DNA of 14,952 nt from an uncultured bacterium (GTDB taxonomy: Bacteria > Verrucomicrobiota > Kiritimatiellia > RFP12 > UBA1067), in the NCBI GenBank assembly GCA_902779075.1, contig CACZAK010000172.1, forward strand, positions 1-14,952, read 5' to 3'. Positions 6,256-13,114 of the stretch are shown here, in pieces. How positions within the stretch are numbered: the first letter of the stretch is position 1; each line of letters opens with the position of its first letter. Below the pieces are notes generated by a model. It had not been told where the DNA came from. It saw only the letters and a program-made list of their open reading frames with translations, and made no database searches. Position numbers and translations under genes: made by a program.

Positions 6256-8367
6256 ATGAAGCGCACTGGGCTAATCGTCCCCCTCGCGGCTGCGCTGCTC
6301 CTTTTGGGGGCAGCGCACACGGGCCGCGGGGAGGATGCTGCCGAAGAAGCCGCGCGGCGCGCCGGCATCGCGCGGCAGTTCGTGAGCCTTCTCGGCAAGA
6401 AGCACGTCTCTAAGACACTCATCGACGACGCGCATTCAGAGAAGACCTGGAAGAATCTCGTTGAAAGCTACGACGAAGAGCACTGCTATTTCTTCCAGAA
6501 GGACATCGACGCGTTCGAGCCGATGCGCAGAGCTATCGATGACGCGCTGCTCAAGCGCGACATCTCCTTTGGCGAGGAGGTGTACCGCGTGTACGCGACG
6601 CGAGCGCGTGACTGTGCCACCTTCGCGACGAACGAACTCGCCAAAATCACGGCCGACTCTGGATTCGAGGCAGAGCTGCGGCGTCCTACGACGGGCGAGT
6701 ATGTGTTCAGCGGGGAAGGGCGCGGTTGGCCGAAAACGGAGGCCGAGCGCGAGACGCTCTGGCTGCGCAAGTTGCGTACCGAGCTTCTTGAACGTCTTGT
6801 CGAGGCTGAACTCGACGCGGAGAAGTCTGGCGGGAAGAAGGTGTCATTGGCCGAAATCGCGAGTGCGCTGGCGGAAGACTACGCCCAGCAGGTAGACGCG
6901 CTGGGAGAACAGGACGACCTTGCCGCCTTTGAGCGTTACATGACGTCCGTAGGCGCATCATACGACCCGCACACGCACTATCTCAGTCCTGCGCTTCAGA
7001 AAATGTTCGAGGGGGAGATGTCGCTCTCATTCTGCGGTATCGGCGTGACCATTGACACGCGCCGGACGGGGCTGTACGTGCTGGCGATCATGCCTGACGG
7101 ACCGGCCGCGCGCGACGGGCGTCTAAAGCCCGGTGACAGAATCGTGGGCGTAGGCGAAGGGGACGGCCCCGTTAAAAGCGTGAAGGGCGTGCCGTCTGAA
7201 AAGGCAATTCGGATGATTTCCGGCAAGAAGGGGACGAAGATTGTATTGGAAGTCATAAAGGCTGACGGTGGCGGCGCGCGTACGCGCATCGATCTCGTGC
7301 GCGGGATTGTGAAGCTGGAAAACAACGCCGCGAAGGGACGTCTGGAGACCGTGAAGCACGGTGGAGACACCATAAAGCTCGGATATGTCAAGCTTCCGCT
7401 TTTCTACGGGATGCAGTCTGTCTCCATCTTGGACCTTTTCAAGAGCGTCCGCAGCGCAACGGCCGACGTGAACGAAGAACTCAAGAAGTTGGAGCAAGCA
7501 GGCGCGCGCGGGCTGGTGCTTGATCTGCGCGGTAACGGCGGGGGAAGCCTTCTTGAGGCGCTCATGCTCTCATCTGTCTTCATGGATGCCGGAGCGGTCG
7601 CGCAGATTCAGGACGACGATGACAAGCCAATGGAGCTGTCCGGCCTGCCCGGAATAGCTGGTGGCGGATGGTACTCCAGACCGATGGTCGTCTTGATCGA
7701 CCGCGGGAGCGCGAGCGCCTCGGAACTGGTTTCAGGCGTGCTGCAGGATCGTGGGCGCGCCGTGATCCTTGGCGACAGGCAGACTCACGGCAAGGGGTCC
7801 ATGCAGGAAGTCATCCAACTCGGCAAACGCCGTGGCGGGGCTCTCGTCACGCGCGGGTTCTTTTACCGTGTGACGGGATCTTCAACGCAGGTGAAGGGAG
7901 TGGCCTCGGATATAAGACTGCCGTCCGTCCTCGACGGCATCACGAAACTGGGCGAAAACAACCTGCCCAACGCGCTTCCTTGGACGAAGGTAGCCGCCGT
8001 CAAGTACGAGAAGGCGGGCGACGTGCAACGGTATGTGCCGGAGCTTGCGCGCCGGTCTGCCGCGCGCCAGGCGACCAACACCGTCTTTCAGGCGCATCTG
8101 GAGAAAGTGCGCGGCGTGGCGGAGGCCTGCAACCGCAAGTCTCTGCCGCTCGACTACGCCGCGTTCAAGGCGCAGAAGTGCCGCGATCTGCAGTGCGGTG
8201 TGGACAAGGTCGGCTTTAATGGCCTTGATGTTGATGTCGTTCCCGACGCTGACGCCTGCGATAAGAACGGTCTGCCTAAGCGCGGAAAAGACGTTGTTTT
8301 GGACGAGGCGCTCAACATCCTCGCCGACCTCGTGGAGCTGTCGGGCGGATCAGGCAAGGGCAAGTGA
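6256..8367 (+). CDS. prc: Carboxy-terminal (tail-specific) processing protease, S41 family
   Basis: 703 residues, similar in length and layout to E. coli Prc, a periplasmic serine/lysine-dyad protease that trims or degrades proteins from their C-termini. A signal peptide occupies about residues 1-25. The N-terminal helical domain ends with YDPHTHYLSP (236-245). A PDZ domain follows (about 250-345, from SLSFCGIGVTI through GLKPGDRIVGV-like LKPGDRIVGVGEG). The peptidase core has the nucleophile Ser487 in GSASASE and the general base Lys513 in HGKGSMQ; the GDRQTHGKG variant of the loop is one residue longer than Prc's GEPTFGKG. The C-terminal ~140 residues correspond to the Prc tail domain. The ATG at 6256 is one base after the rhaA stop, which suggests translational coupling, and no separate promoter is seen; a longer in-frame start would overlap rhaA and lose the signal peptide. 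Its link with sugar catabolism is unclear. Confidence 0.9.
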   Translation: MKRTGLIVPLAAALLLLGAAHTGRGEDAAEEAARRAGIARQFVSLLGKKHVSKTLIDDAHSEKTWKNLVESYDEEHCYFFQKDIDAFEPMRRAIDDALLKRDISFGEEVYRVYATRARDCATFATNELAKITADSGFEAELRRPTTGEYVFSGEGRGWPKTEAERETLWLRKLRTELLERLVEAELDAEKSGGKKVSLAEIASALAEDYAQQVDALGEQDDLAAFERYMTSVGASYDPHTHYLSPALQKMFEGEMSLSFCGIGVTIDTRRTGLYVLAIMPDGPAARDGRLKPGDRIVGVGEGDGPVKSVKGVPSEKAIRMISGKKGTKIVLEVIKADGGGARTRIDLVRGIVKLENNAAKGRLETVKHGGDTIKLGYVKLPLFYGMQSVSILDLFKSVRSATADVNEELKKLEQAGARGLVLDLRGNGGGSLLEALMLSSVFMDAGAVAQIQDDDDKPMELSGLPGIAGGGWYSRPMVVLIDRGSASASELVSGVLQDRGRAVILGDRQTHGKGSMQEVIQLGKRRGGALVTRGFFYRVTGSSTQVKGVASDIRLPSVLDGITKLGENNLPNALPWTKVAAVKYEKAGDVQRYVPELARRSAARQATNTVFQAHLEKVRGVAEACNRKSLPLDYAAFKAQKCRDLQCGVDKVGFNGLDVDVVPDADACDKNGLPKRGKDVVLDEALNILADLVELSGGSGKGK

Positions 8368-8399
8368 TTTGCCTTTCGGCGAATTTGGGCGCTTGCGGC

Positions 8400-8428
8400 T
8401 TGTACATTGGCGCGGAAAAGCGTATAAT
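8400..8428 (+). promoter_or_regulatory. Promoter of the cobalamin riboswitch operon
   Basis: TTGTAC (8400-8405), a 17-bp spacer and TATAAT (8423-8428). The -10 lies inside the perfect 13-nt palindrome GCGTATAATACGC (8420-8432), which is itself flanked by the arms AAAAGCG (8416-8422) and CGCTTTT (8435-8441). The symmetry could mark an operator for a dimeric repressor in addition to riboswitch control, or be chance. Confidence 0.7.
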
Positions 8429-8440
8429 ACGCGCCGCTTT

Positions 8441-8592
8441 TGCGACTGGGAAAACGGAATCCCGTGAAAGTCGGGAGCTGTCGCGCAACTGTAACCGGAT
8501 ACGAATCCGCGCTGACCAGTGGGGCCGGGTGGTCCCGCGAAGGATGCGGAGGAGGCATGAAGCCGGAAGCCAGGAGACGCTCCCATCCGCGT
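8441..8592 (+). promoter_or_regulatory. Cobalamin (vitamin B12) riboswitch
   Basis: The untranslated leader carries the conserved pieces of a cobalamin riboswitch in order: GGGAAAACGGAA, CCCGTGAAAGTCGGGAGC, the core GCAACTGTAACC (8485-8496), and the 3' box GCCAGGAGAC (8569-8578). Cobalamin riboswitches normally turn off uptake or synthesis genes when B12 is plentiful. No intrinsic terminator (GC hairpin plus U run) is visible between the aptamer and the ATG at 8627. The Shine-Dalgarno GAAAGG (8609-8614) can pair with CCTT at 8600-8603 in a small hairpin, so control at translation initiation is more likely. Boundaries are approximate; the structural subclass was not determined. Confidence 0.92.
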
Positions 8593-8626
8593 GTATCAAC
8601 CTTCGCTTGAAAGGCAAAGTACAGAC

Positions 8627-10402
8627 ATGAAGAATAATAGTATCGTGGTGGCAGGACTTGCCGCCACGTTGGTTGCATCCACCCCCGCGTGGGGTTTTAC
8701 GTTTGACGACATACACTTCTGGGTGGGCGAGGGCACGAATCGCTGTGCCGTCGCACTCGACTTCGGCAACGAGTCGCTGGCCTGGGGGTACAAGTGGAAC
8801 GGATCCTGCACGAACTTGCTGGAAGTGGTGAATCGCATCGTCGACCAGGATCATCGCCTTGTGATGGGATGCCGAGGCATGGCGAGTGCCTACGTCGACC
8901 TGTACTTTTTTGGCTATGACAAAGATGACGGTGCGGCGAGCTGGGACAAGAATACGGGGAGTACCTCAAGTACGAACGCGCTCTGGGGACTGGAACGGCA
9001 AATCTCTTCGCTGCAGTGGGAATGGTGGGTCCAGTATGGTCCGATGAACGGTTCCGCGTTTCCAACAACGCCGCAGAAGTCAAGCAGTCGTGCCGCCAAT
9101 TTGATCGTCCCCGTTGATGGCGACTGGTTTGTGTTCGCAATCGGAAGTACGGTTCTTGACGAGAACTGGAACGAGTTGCCTGCGGTTCTGGACATGCCGA
9201 CGGCGGCAGAGTCGCCGTACGGCTGGCGCGTGGCGAAGTCGCATGTGACTACAACTACAAAGGAATACGGGACGGATAAAACAATGAACAACGTATCGGC
9301 CGTGTTGGGACGGCCAACAGCGTATATGTCCGGGCAATGGGGGGGGCCAATCAGCCCCTACAATCCAGCTTGGCACGCGGAAGAACTGTTGACACTTGAC
9401 GGCGAGGATAACTTTGTGGTGATCGAGTTCGACCATGACGTCGTGGACGACCCTGACAACCCGTTCGGGCTTGATTTCATCGTGTTCGGCAATGCGTTCG
9501 GCTATGGGTCCTCTCAGGATTATTACTCGCCGGCCTCGGATCCTTCGCATGTGACGTTCTCGGCAGGCGGGGGGCCGGAGCCTGGATTCGTGGAAGTCTC
9601 GCAGGACGGACAGACCTGGTATTCGTTTGAAGACGGTCCTTTCTGCGACGACTTTGCACCCACGCTCGGTTTCTGCTATGACGACGCGAATCCTGATACG
9701 GCGCTCTATTCGGGCAACAGATGGTGGGGGAAGATGACGGATGCCTGCTATCCGGTCGATCCGTCTCTCTCGTGGGCATCCTTGCAGGGGCTGTCGCTTG
9801 CCGAAGTCGCGAAACGCTACAACGGTTCGGCGGGCGGCACGGGGTATGACATTGACAAACTTCCCCTTCCGCGCAACGCGCAGGGACGCAAGTGGTTCCG
9901 CTATGTGCGCATTTCGGGAATGGAATCCGACACGCCCAATGATGATGGCGACTACATTACGATGCCGGAAGTCGATGCCGTGGCGGACGTGGCGCCTGTC
10001 TCGGGATACAAGAAATGGATGCTGAACAATTATTCATGGGACAAGGCCTGGCAGACGAACTTAACCGACTTTGAGGCGGTTGCGGCGAATGGACTTGCAA
10101 ACGGCTTGAACTACATGTACGGGCTTGCACCGACCGATGCGGTGGCGGCGAACGTGCCGTTCAAGGTCGTGTCGTTTGAGCCGGGTGAGACGGAGCACGT
10201 TATCAAGATGCTGTCGCCGAAGCAGATGACGGCGGTGCCGAAGGGGCTTGTGGTGAAGGAGACGTCCTCGCTTGACGCTGGATGGAAGTCCGTTGTGCCG
10301 ACGCTTGTGTCGTCTGAATCGCAGGGCGACGGAACTTGGCTTAACACGTTTAATGTGCCGAAGGGTGAAGGCGCGTTCTTCAAACTCGCCTTGGATGAAT
10401 GA
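8627..10402 (+). CDS. B12-riboswitch-controlled secreted protein of unknown function
   Basis: 591 residues. A type I signal peptide covers about residues 1-23 (ending STPAWG). Region 1 (about 24-180) begins DDIHFWVGEGTNRCAVALDF and SLAWGYKWNG, a pattern I associate with exported proteins of a 'V-G-x-G-x-N ... D-F ... A-W-G-Y-x-W-x-G' type. Region 2 (about 190-460) has NFVVIEFDHDVVDDPDNPFG, LDFIVFGNAFGYG (around residue 287), FVEVSQDGQTWYSFEDGPF and RKWFRYVRISGME, resembling a beta-sandwich or discoidin-like module. The last ~125 residues (DFEAVAANGLANGLNYMYGL ... GAFFKLAL) resemble the C-terminal module of many verrucomicrobial exported proteins. No LPxTG, PEP-CTERM or membrane anchor is visible. 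The start is set by the signal peptide and GAAAGG 12 bases upstream. The stop overlaps the next start (ATGA). Riboswitch control suggests a role in B12 binding, uptake or sparing; that is inference. It has no enzyme motif I recognise. Confidence 0.85.
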   Translation: MKNNSIVVAGLAATLVASTPAWGFTFDDIHFWVGEGTNRCAVALDFGNESLAWGYKWNGSCTNLLEVVNRIVDQDHRLVMGCRGMASAYVDLYFFGYDKDDGAASWDKNTGSTSSTNALWGLERQISSLQWEWWVQYGPMNGSAFPTTPQKSSSRAANLIVPVDGDWFVFAIGSTVLDENWNELPAVLDMPTAAESPYGWRVAKSHVTTTTKEYGTDKTMNNVSAVLGRPTAYMSGQWGGPISPYNPAWHAEELLTLDGEDNFVVIEFDHDVVDDPDNPFGLDFIVFGNAFGYGSSQDYYSPASDPSHVTFSAGGGPEPGFVEVSQDGQTWYSFEDGPFCDDFAPTLGFCYDDANPDTALYSGNRWWGKMTDACYPVDPSLSWASLQGLSLAEVAKRYNGSAGGTGYDIDKLPLPRNAQGRKWFRYVRISGMESDTPNDDGDYITMPEVDAVADVAPVSGYKKWMLNNYSWDKAWQTNLTDFEAVAANGLANGLNYMYGLAPTDAVAANVPFKVVSFEPGETEHVIKMLSPKQMTAVPKGLVVKETSSLDAGWKSVVPTLVSSESQGDGTWLNTFNVPKGEGAFFKLALDE

Positions 10403-11265
10403 AAAGGGGCTTCACACTCCTTGAAATGATGATCGTGTTGGGGCTGGTCTCCATCGCGGCGGCGATTGTGGTTCCAACTCTCTCGGCCGTGCACGAACGC
10501 GCATTAAGCGCGAAGTGCAAGACCAACCTCCACCAGCTCGCGGTTGCGTGTCAAGGCTATGCGATGCGGGAAGGGTATCTGCCGTGGGGTTCCATTTCGC
10601 CGCAGGACCATGACAGGGGCTACTGGCAGAACGAGACATACGAATTGATATTCCCACGCGAAAATCCCGCGCTGCATGGCGTCGGTAGCTGGAGGGAGTA
10701 TTCCTCGTTCTGCTGGGATTTCATAAGGAAGACGGGCGAGATGGGATGGCGCTGCGGAGAGATGTTCGGCGGCATAAACGCCGACTCTCTCTTCAGCTGC
10801 CCGAAATGCGATTCCAAGAGCGACAACTGGGACGGCAACCACATCACCGGTTACAACTACAACGTCTGCTACCTAGGTTATGTGGAGAACGACTCCAGCA
10901 AACGGTTCTACCCGACAGCCTGGAGCGAGATAAAGAACCCTGCGTCAGTTGTCGTGTTTGGCGACGGCGGCTACGCGGGCGGCCCTAACAAGTTCATGCG
11001 TGCCCCCATTCAGGACAAGGAATACGACAAGTCGTCGGCTTCGCTTCGCAAGGCGGGCACGCAGGCGTTCCGCCACGGGTGGGGAACTTGGCGCCACTGC
11101 AACATGGCGTTCCTTGACGGACACGTTGAAGAATTCCACCAGCCCTACAAATCAGGCGGCGCGAAGGGATGGGTTGACAAGCAGACCTACTCGGCCTTCA
11201 TAAGTTCCGGCAACGGAATATACGGCCCGCGCGGTTTCGGAATCGCGGACGATTACACCGAGTGA
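10399..11265 (+). CDS. Type IV pilin-like / pseudopilin protein with DUF1559-like C-terminus
   Basis: 288 residues. The start MKRG|FTLLEMM is a class III (type IV prepilin) signal: cleavage after Gly4 leaves Phe+1 and Glu+5, followed by a hydrophobic helix to about residue 30. The distal part has a CPKC pair (near 134-137), NPASVVVFGDGG, and the C-terminal NMAFLDGHVEEF. In DUF1559 proteins of PVC bacteria the motif is H-X9-DG; here RHGWGTWRHCNMAFLDGH has 13 residues after the first His or 6 after the second, so the loop has an insertion. Such proteins are numerous in PVC genomes and are thought to be exported by type II secretion or type IV pilus machinery. The ATG overlaps the upstream stop by four bases (10399-10402) with no strong Shine-Dalgarno sequence, so translation is probably coupled and both genes answer to the B12 riboswitch. 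The next gene is convergent, so the operon ends here. Confidence 0.87.
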   Translation: MKRGFTLLEMMIVLGLVSIAAAIVVPTLSAVHERALSAKCKTNLHQLAVACQGYAMREGYLPWGSISPQDHDRGYWQNETYELIFPRENPALHGVGSWREYSSFCWDFIRKTGEMGWRCGEMFGGINADSLFSCPKCDSKSDNWDGNHITGYNYNVCYLGYVENDSSKRFYPTAWSEIKNPASVVVFGDGGYAGGPNKFMRAPIQDKEYDKSSASLRKAGTQAFRHGWGTWRHCNMAFLDGHVEEFHQPYKSGGAKGWVDKQTYSAFISSGNGIYGPRGFGIADDYTE

Positions 11266-11272
11266 GCGGCGG

Positions 11273-11322
11273 TCGCGACAAGCGCGCCCCTCCCCGATCG
11301 CGACAAGCGTGACCCTCCCGGA
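11273..11322. repeat. 25-bp tandem repeat between convergent genes
   Basis: Two head-to-tail copies of 25 bp, 11273-11297 and 11298-11322, agree at 22 of 25 positions (differences at unit positions 13, 15 and 23). Each starts TCGCGACAAGCG and ends in a C-rich stretch CCCTCCC. The array fills nearly all the space between the pilin-like stop (11265) and the stop of the UDP-glucuronate decarboxylase (11323). TCGCGA is a palindrome, but no long hairpin with a U run is visible, so it is not a classic terminator. Confidence 0.85.
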
Positions 11323-12300
11323 TTAGACGAGCTTGCGGAAGTAGGCAATCGTCTTGGCGAGGCCTTCCTGGAGCGGGACCTTCGGTTCCCAGCCGAGCAG
11401 CTTCTTGGCTAGCGTGATGTCCGGCTTGCGGCGCTTGGGGTCATCCTTTGGCAGCGGGGCGTAGACGAGTTTGGAAGTGGATTCCGGCAGCTGGCGTAGC
11501 GTTTCCTCGGCGAGCTGCTTGATCGTGTACTCGCCAGGGTTGCCGGTGTTGATCACGGCGGTGCCGAGGCCGTGGGAGGCCATGAAGGTGTCAACCGTCG
11601 CGCGGTCGAGCTCCATGTACTTGCGGAACGCCTCGATGAGGTCGTCGCAGTACTGGAAGGAACGGGTTTGCGAACCATCGCCGAAGAGGGTGATGTCCTG
11701 GTTCGCGAGCGCCTGCATGATGAAGTTGGAGATCACGCGGCCGTCCTTCGGGTGCATGTTGGGTCCGTAGGTGTTGAAGATGCGGACCATGCGCACGTCC
11801 ACGCCGTATTCGCGGCGGTAGTCGGAGCAGAGAGTCTCCGCGCAGCGCTTGCCTTCGTCGTAGCAGGAGCGTATGCCGATCGTGTTCACGTTGCCCCAGT
11901 AGGACTCCACCTGCGGATGCACGAGCGGGTCGCCGTACACTTCGCTCGTGGAGGTGTGAAGCACGCGGGCCTTCGTCTTGAGCGCGAGGTCGAGCACGTT
12001 CATCATGCCGAGTACGGAGCTCTTCGTGGTCTCCACGGGATTCTTCTGGTAGTGGATCGGCGACGCGGGGCAGGCAAGGTTGTAGATTTCGTCGAACTGC
12101 CCCCAGAAGGGCTGCGTCACGTCGTGGAGGACGAACGAAAACTTCGGGTTGCCGAAGAGATCGTAGATGTTGGACTTCGTGCCGGTGAACAGGTTGTCGA
12201 GTCCCGTCACTTCGTAGCCGTCCGCAAGAAGGCGGCGGCAGAGGTGTGAGCCGAGGAAGCCGGCGGCGCCGGTCACGAGCGCTTTTTTCGCGAGGATCAT
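11323..12300 (-). CDS. UDP-glucuronate decarboxylase (UDP-xylose synthase)
   Basis: 325 residues, an extended short-chain dehydrogenase/reductase of the UXS type, cytoplasmic. It oxidises UDP-glucuronate at C4, decarboxylates it and reduces the product to UDP-xylose with bound NAD. Visible features: the Rossmann GAAGFLG (11-17), the acidic residue ending strand 2 (D35 in GLDNL), [17 protein letters not shown] (75-91; characteristic of UXS), [10 protein letters not shown] (116-125, with the active-site Ser/Glu pair), YDEGK (Tyr147 and Lys151), [10 protein letters not shown] and [15 protein letters not shown]. The C-terminal half ([29 protein letters not shown]) is also typical. GDP-mannose- or dTDP-glucose-dehydratases are less likely because of the ASPIHYQ and GNPGEYTI stretches. 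The ATG at 12300 has AAAAGGAG five bases upstream. It stands alone, divergent from trpF, and probably supplies UDP-xylose for surface polysaccharide or lipopolysaccharide. Confidence 0.93.
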   Translation of the reverse strand: MILAKKALVTGAAGFLGSHLCRRLLADGYEVTGLDNLFTGTKSNIYDLFGNPKFSFVLHDVTQPFWGQFDEIYNLACPASPIHYQKNPVETTKSSVLGMMNVLDLALKTKARVLHTSTSEVYGDPLVHPQVESYWGNVNTIGIRSCYDEGKRCAETLCSDYRREYGVDVRMVRIFNTYGPNMHPKDGRVISNFIMQALANQDITLFGDGSQTRSFQYCDDLIEAFRKYMELDRATVDTFMASHGLGTAVINTGNPGEYTIKQLAEETLRQLPESTSKLVYAPLPKDDPKRRKPDITLAKKLLGWEPKVPLQEGLAKTIAYFRKLV

Positions 12301-12328
12301 ATAGACTCCTTTTCTGTCATTGGCTGTA

Positions 12329-12337
12329 ATTATACCA
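12329..12337 (-). promoter_or_regulatory. Extended -10 promoter of the UDP-glucuronate decarboxylase gene
   Basis: Minus-strand TGGTATAAT, a perfect extended -10, 28 bases before the ATG at 12300. No convincing -35 is present. Confidence 0.68.
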
Positions 12338-12407
12338 TAAATCGGCGGGGGTGCGGAAAGCCAGATTTAATAAATGACTGAATAGTTTCCCCGCCAAGGA
12401 GGTGATT

Positions 12408-12416
12408 TGGTATACT
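12408..12416 (+). promoter_or_regulatory. Extended -10 promoter of trpF
   Basis: TGGTATACT, 32 bases before the ATG at 12449. No clear -35. Just upstream, 12396-12406 reads AAGGAGGTGAT, a perfect anti-Shine-Dalgarno complement that would lie outside the transcript from this promoter. Confidence 0.63.
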
Positions 12417-12448
12417 TTTGCCGTGTTCCAAAAGGAGAGGTTACAGAC

Positions 12449-13054
12449 ATGTTGAAAATATGCGGTATTACAGACGGGTATTTTGCAAGCCGGGCGGCGA
12501 TGGTTGGAGTTGAATACCTAGGGTTCATCTTCTCGTCCAAGTCACCGCGCGGCATCAAACCCGATAAGGCGGCGCAAATCGTCGCCTCCGTGCGTTATCG
12601 CGCCTCTCCGTACATGGTGGGCGTGTTCACGCCGCGTCCCGTGGCGGACATCCTGCGCATCTCGGATCAAGTGGGCTTTGACGTAGTGCAGCTGCACGGA
12701 CGCTATGTGCCGGCGGACGTTGCCGCAGTGAAGGCGAGCGGACGCGAGGTGTGGCTGCTTGACGACGGCGGCGACCCGTGCGCGACAGTTGCGGACGGCA
12801 TCCTCATCGACGGCGTGAAAGGGGAGCAACTCGGCGGCACGGGTGTGCGTTCCGACTGGTCGCGCGTCGCGGTTGTCAAGTCCGCCGGGAAGAAGGCAAT
12901 CCTCGCAGGCGGGCTTTCGGTCGAGAACATCGCCGAAGCCTACGCAACTGGCGCCGACGTGCTTGACGTCAACAGTTCGCTTGAAACCTCTCCCGGCGAG
13001 AAATCCCTCGACCTCCTCGCCCCGCTCCTCCGAAAGCTCAACGAAATCATGTGA
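12449..13054 (+). CDS. trpF: Phosphoribosylanthranilate isomerase
   Basis: 201 residues, the usual size for a monofunctional TrpF. It catalyses the Amadori rearrangement of N-(5-phosphoribosyl)anthranilate to 1-(o-carboxyphenylamino)-1-deoxyribulose 5-phosphate in tryptophan synthesis; cytoplasmic (beta/alpha)8 barrel. Family motifs run in order: LKICGIT with the catalytic Cys5, GFIFSSKSPR (25-34), MVGVF, DVVQLHG (78-84), the catalytic Asp121 in ILIDG, GGTGVRSDW (129-137), ILAGGLSVENI (151-161) and the phosphate-binding GADVLDVNSSLE (168-179). The ATG at 12449 follows AAAAGGAGAGG and places KICGIT at the canonical N-terminus. An in-frame TTG at 12407 would add 14 residues but overlaps the -10. 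No other trp gene is adjacent: it lies between two genes of carbohydrate metabolism, each on the opposite strand. Confidence 0.93.
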   Translation: MLKICGITDGYFASRAAMVGVEYLGFIFSSKSPRGIKPDKAAQIVASVRYRASPYMVGVFTPRPVADILRISDQVGFDVVQLHGRYVPADVAAVKASGREVWLLDDGGDPCATVADGILIDGVKGEQLGGTGVRSDWSRVAVVKSAGKKAILAGGLSVENIAEAYATGADVLDVNSSLETSPGEKSLDLLAPLLRKLNEIM

Positions 13055-13092
13055 CGATTGCACGGGATAACGTGTTCCGCAACTGCGCGTTC

Positions 13093-13112
13093 TTGAACGG
13101 CAAGGCGTTCAA
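13093..13112. terminator. Hairpin between convergent trpF and GH43-like genes
   Basis: A perfect inverted repeat, TTGAACG (13093-13099) and CGTTCAA (13106-13112), encloses the six-base loop GCAAGG. It starts two bases past the minus-strand stop (13115-13117) and lies 38 bases past the trpF stop. The position between two converging genes suggests a shared transcript end, but there is no T-run on either side, so it may only protect 3' ends or be fortuitous. Confidence 0.4.
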
Positions 13113-13114
13113 CG

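Noticed and set aside
5637..6422. A 261-codon minus-strand frame across rhaA and the protease start.
   Set aside because: It spans the boundary of two clearly coding plus-strand genes and shows no family motif.
8368..8399. A rho-independent terminator after the protease gene.
   Set aside because: No stable GC-rich hairpin followed by a T-run is visible here.
8591..8626. A GTG start at 8591 extending the B12-controlled protein by 12 residues.
   Set aside because: It lies at the 3' edge of the riboswitch, lacks a suitable ribosome-binding site, and the internal Met begins a clean signal peptide with GAAAGG upstream.
12396..12406. A fragment of a 16S rRNA 3' end on the minus strand (ATCACCTCCTT).
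   Set aside because: Only 11 bases match and the flanks do not resemble the 16S 3' region.
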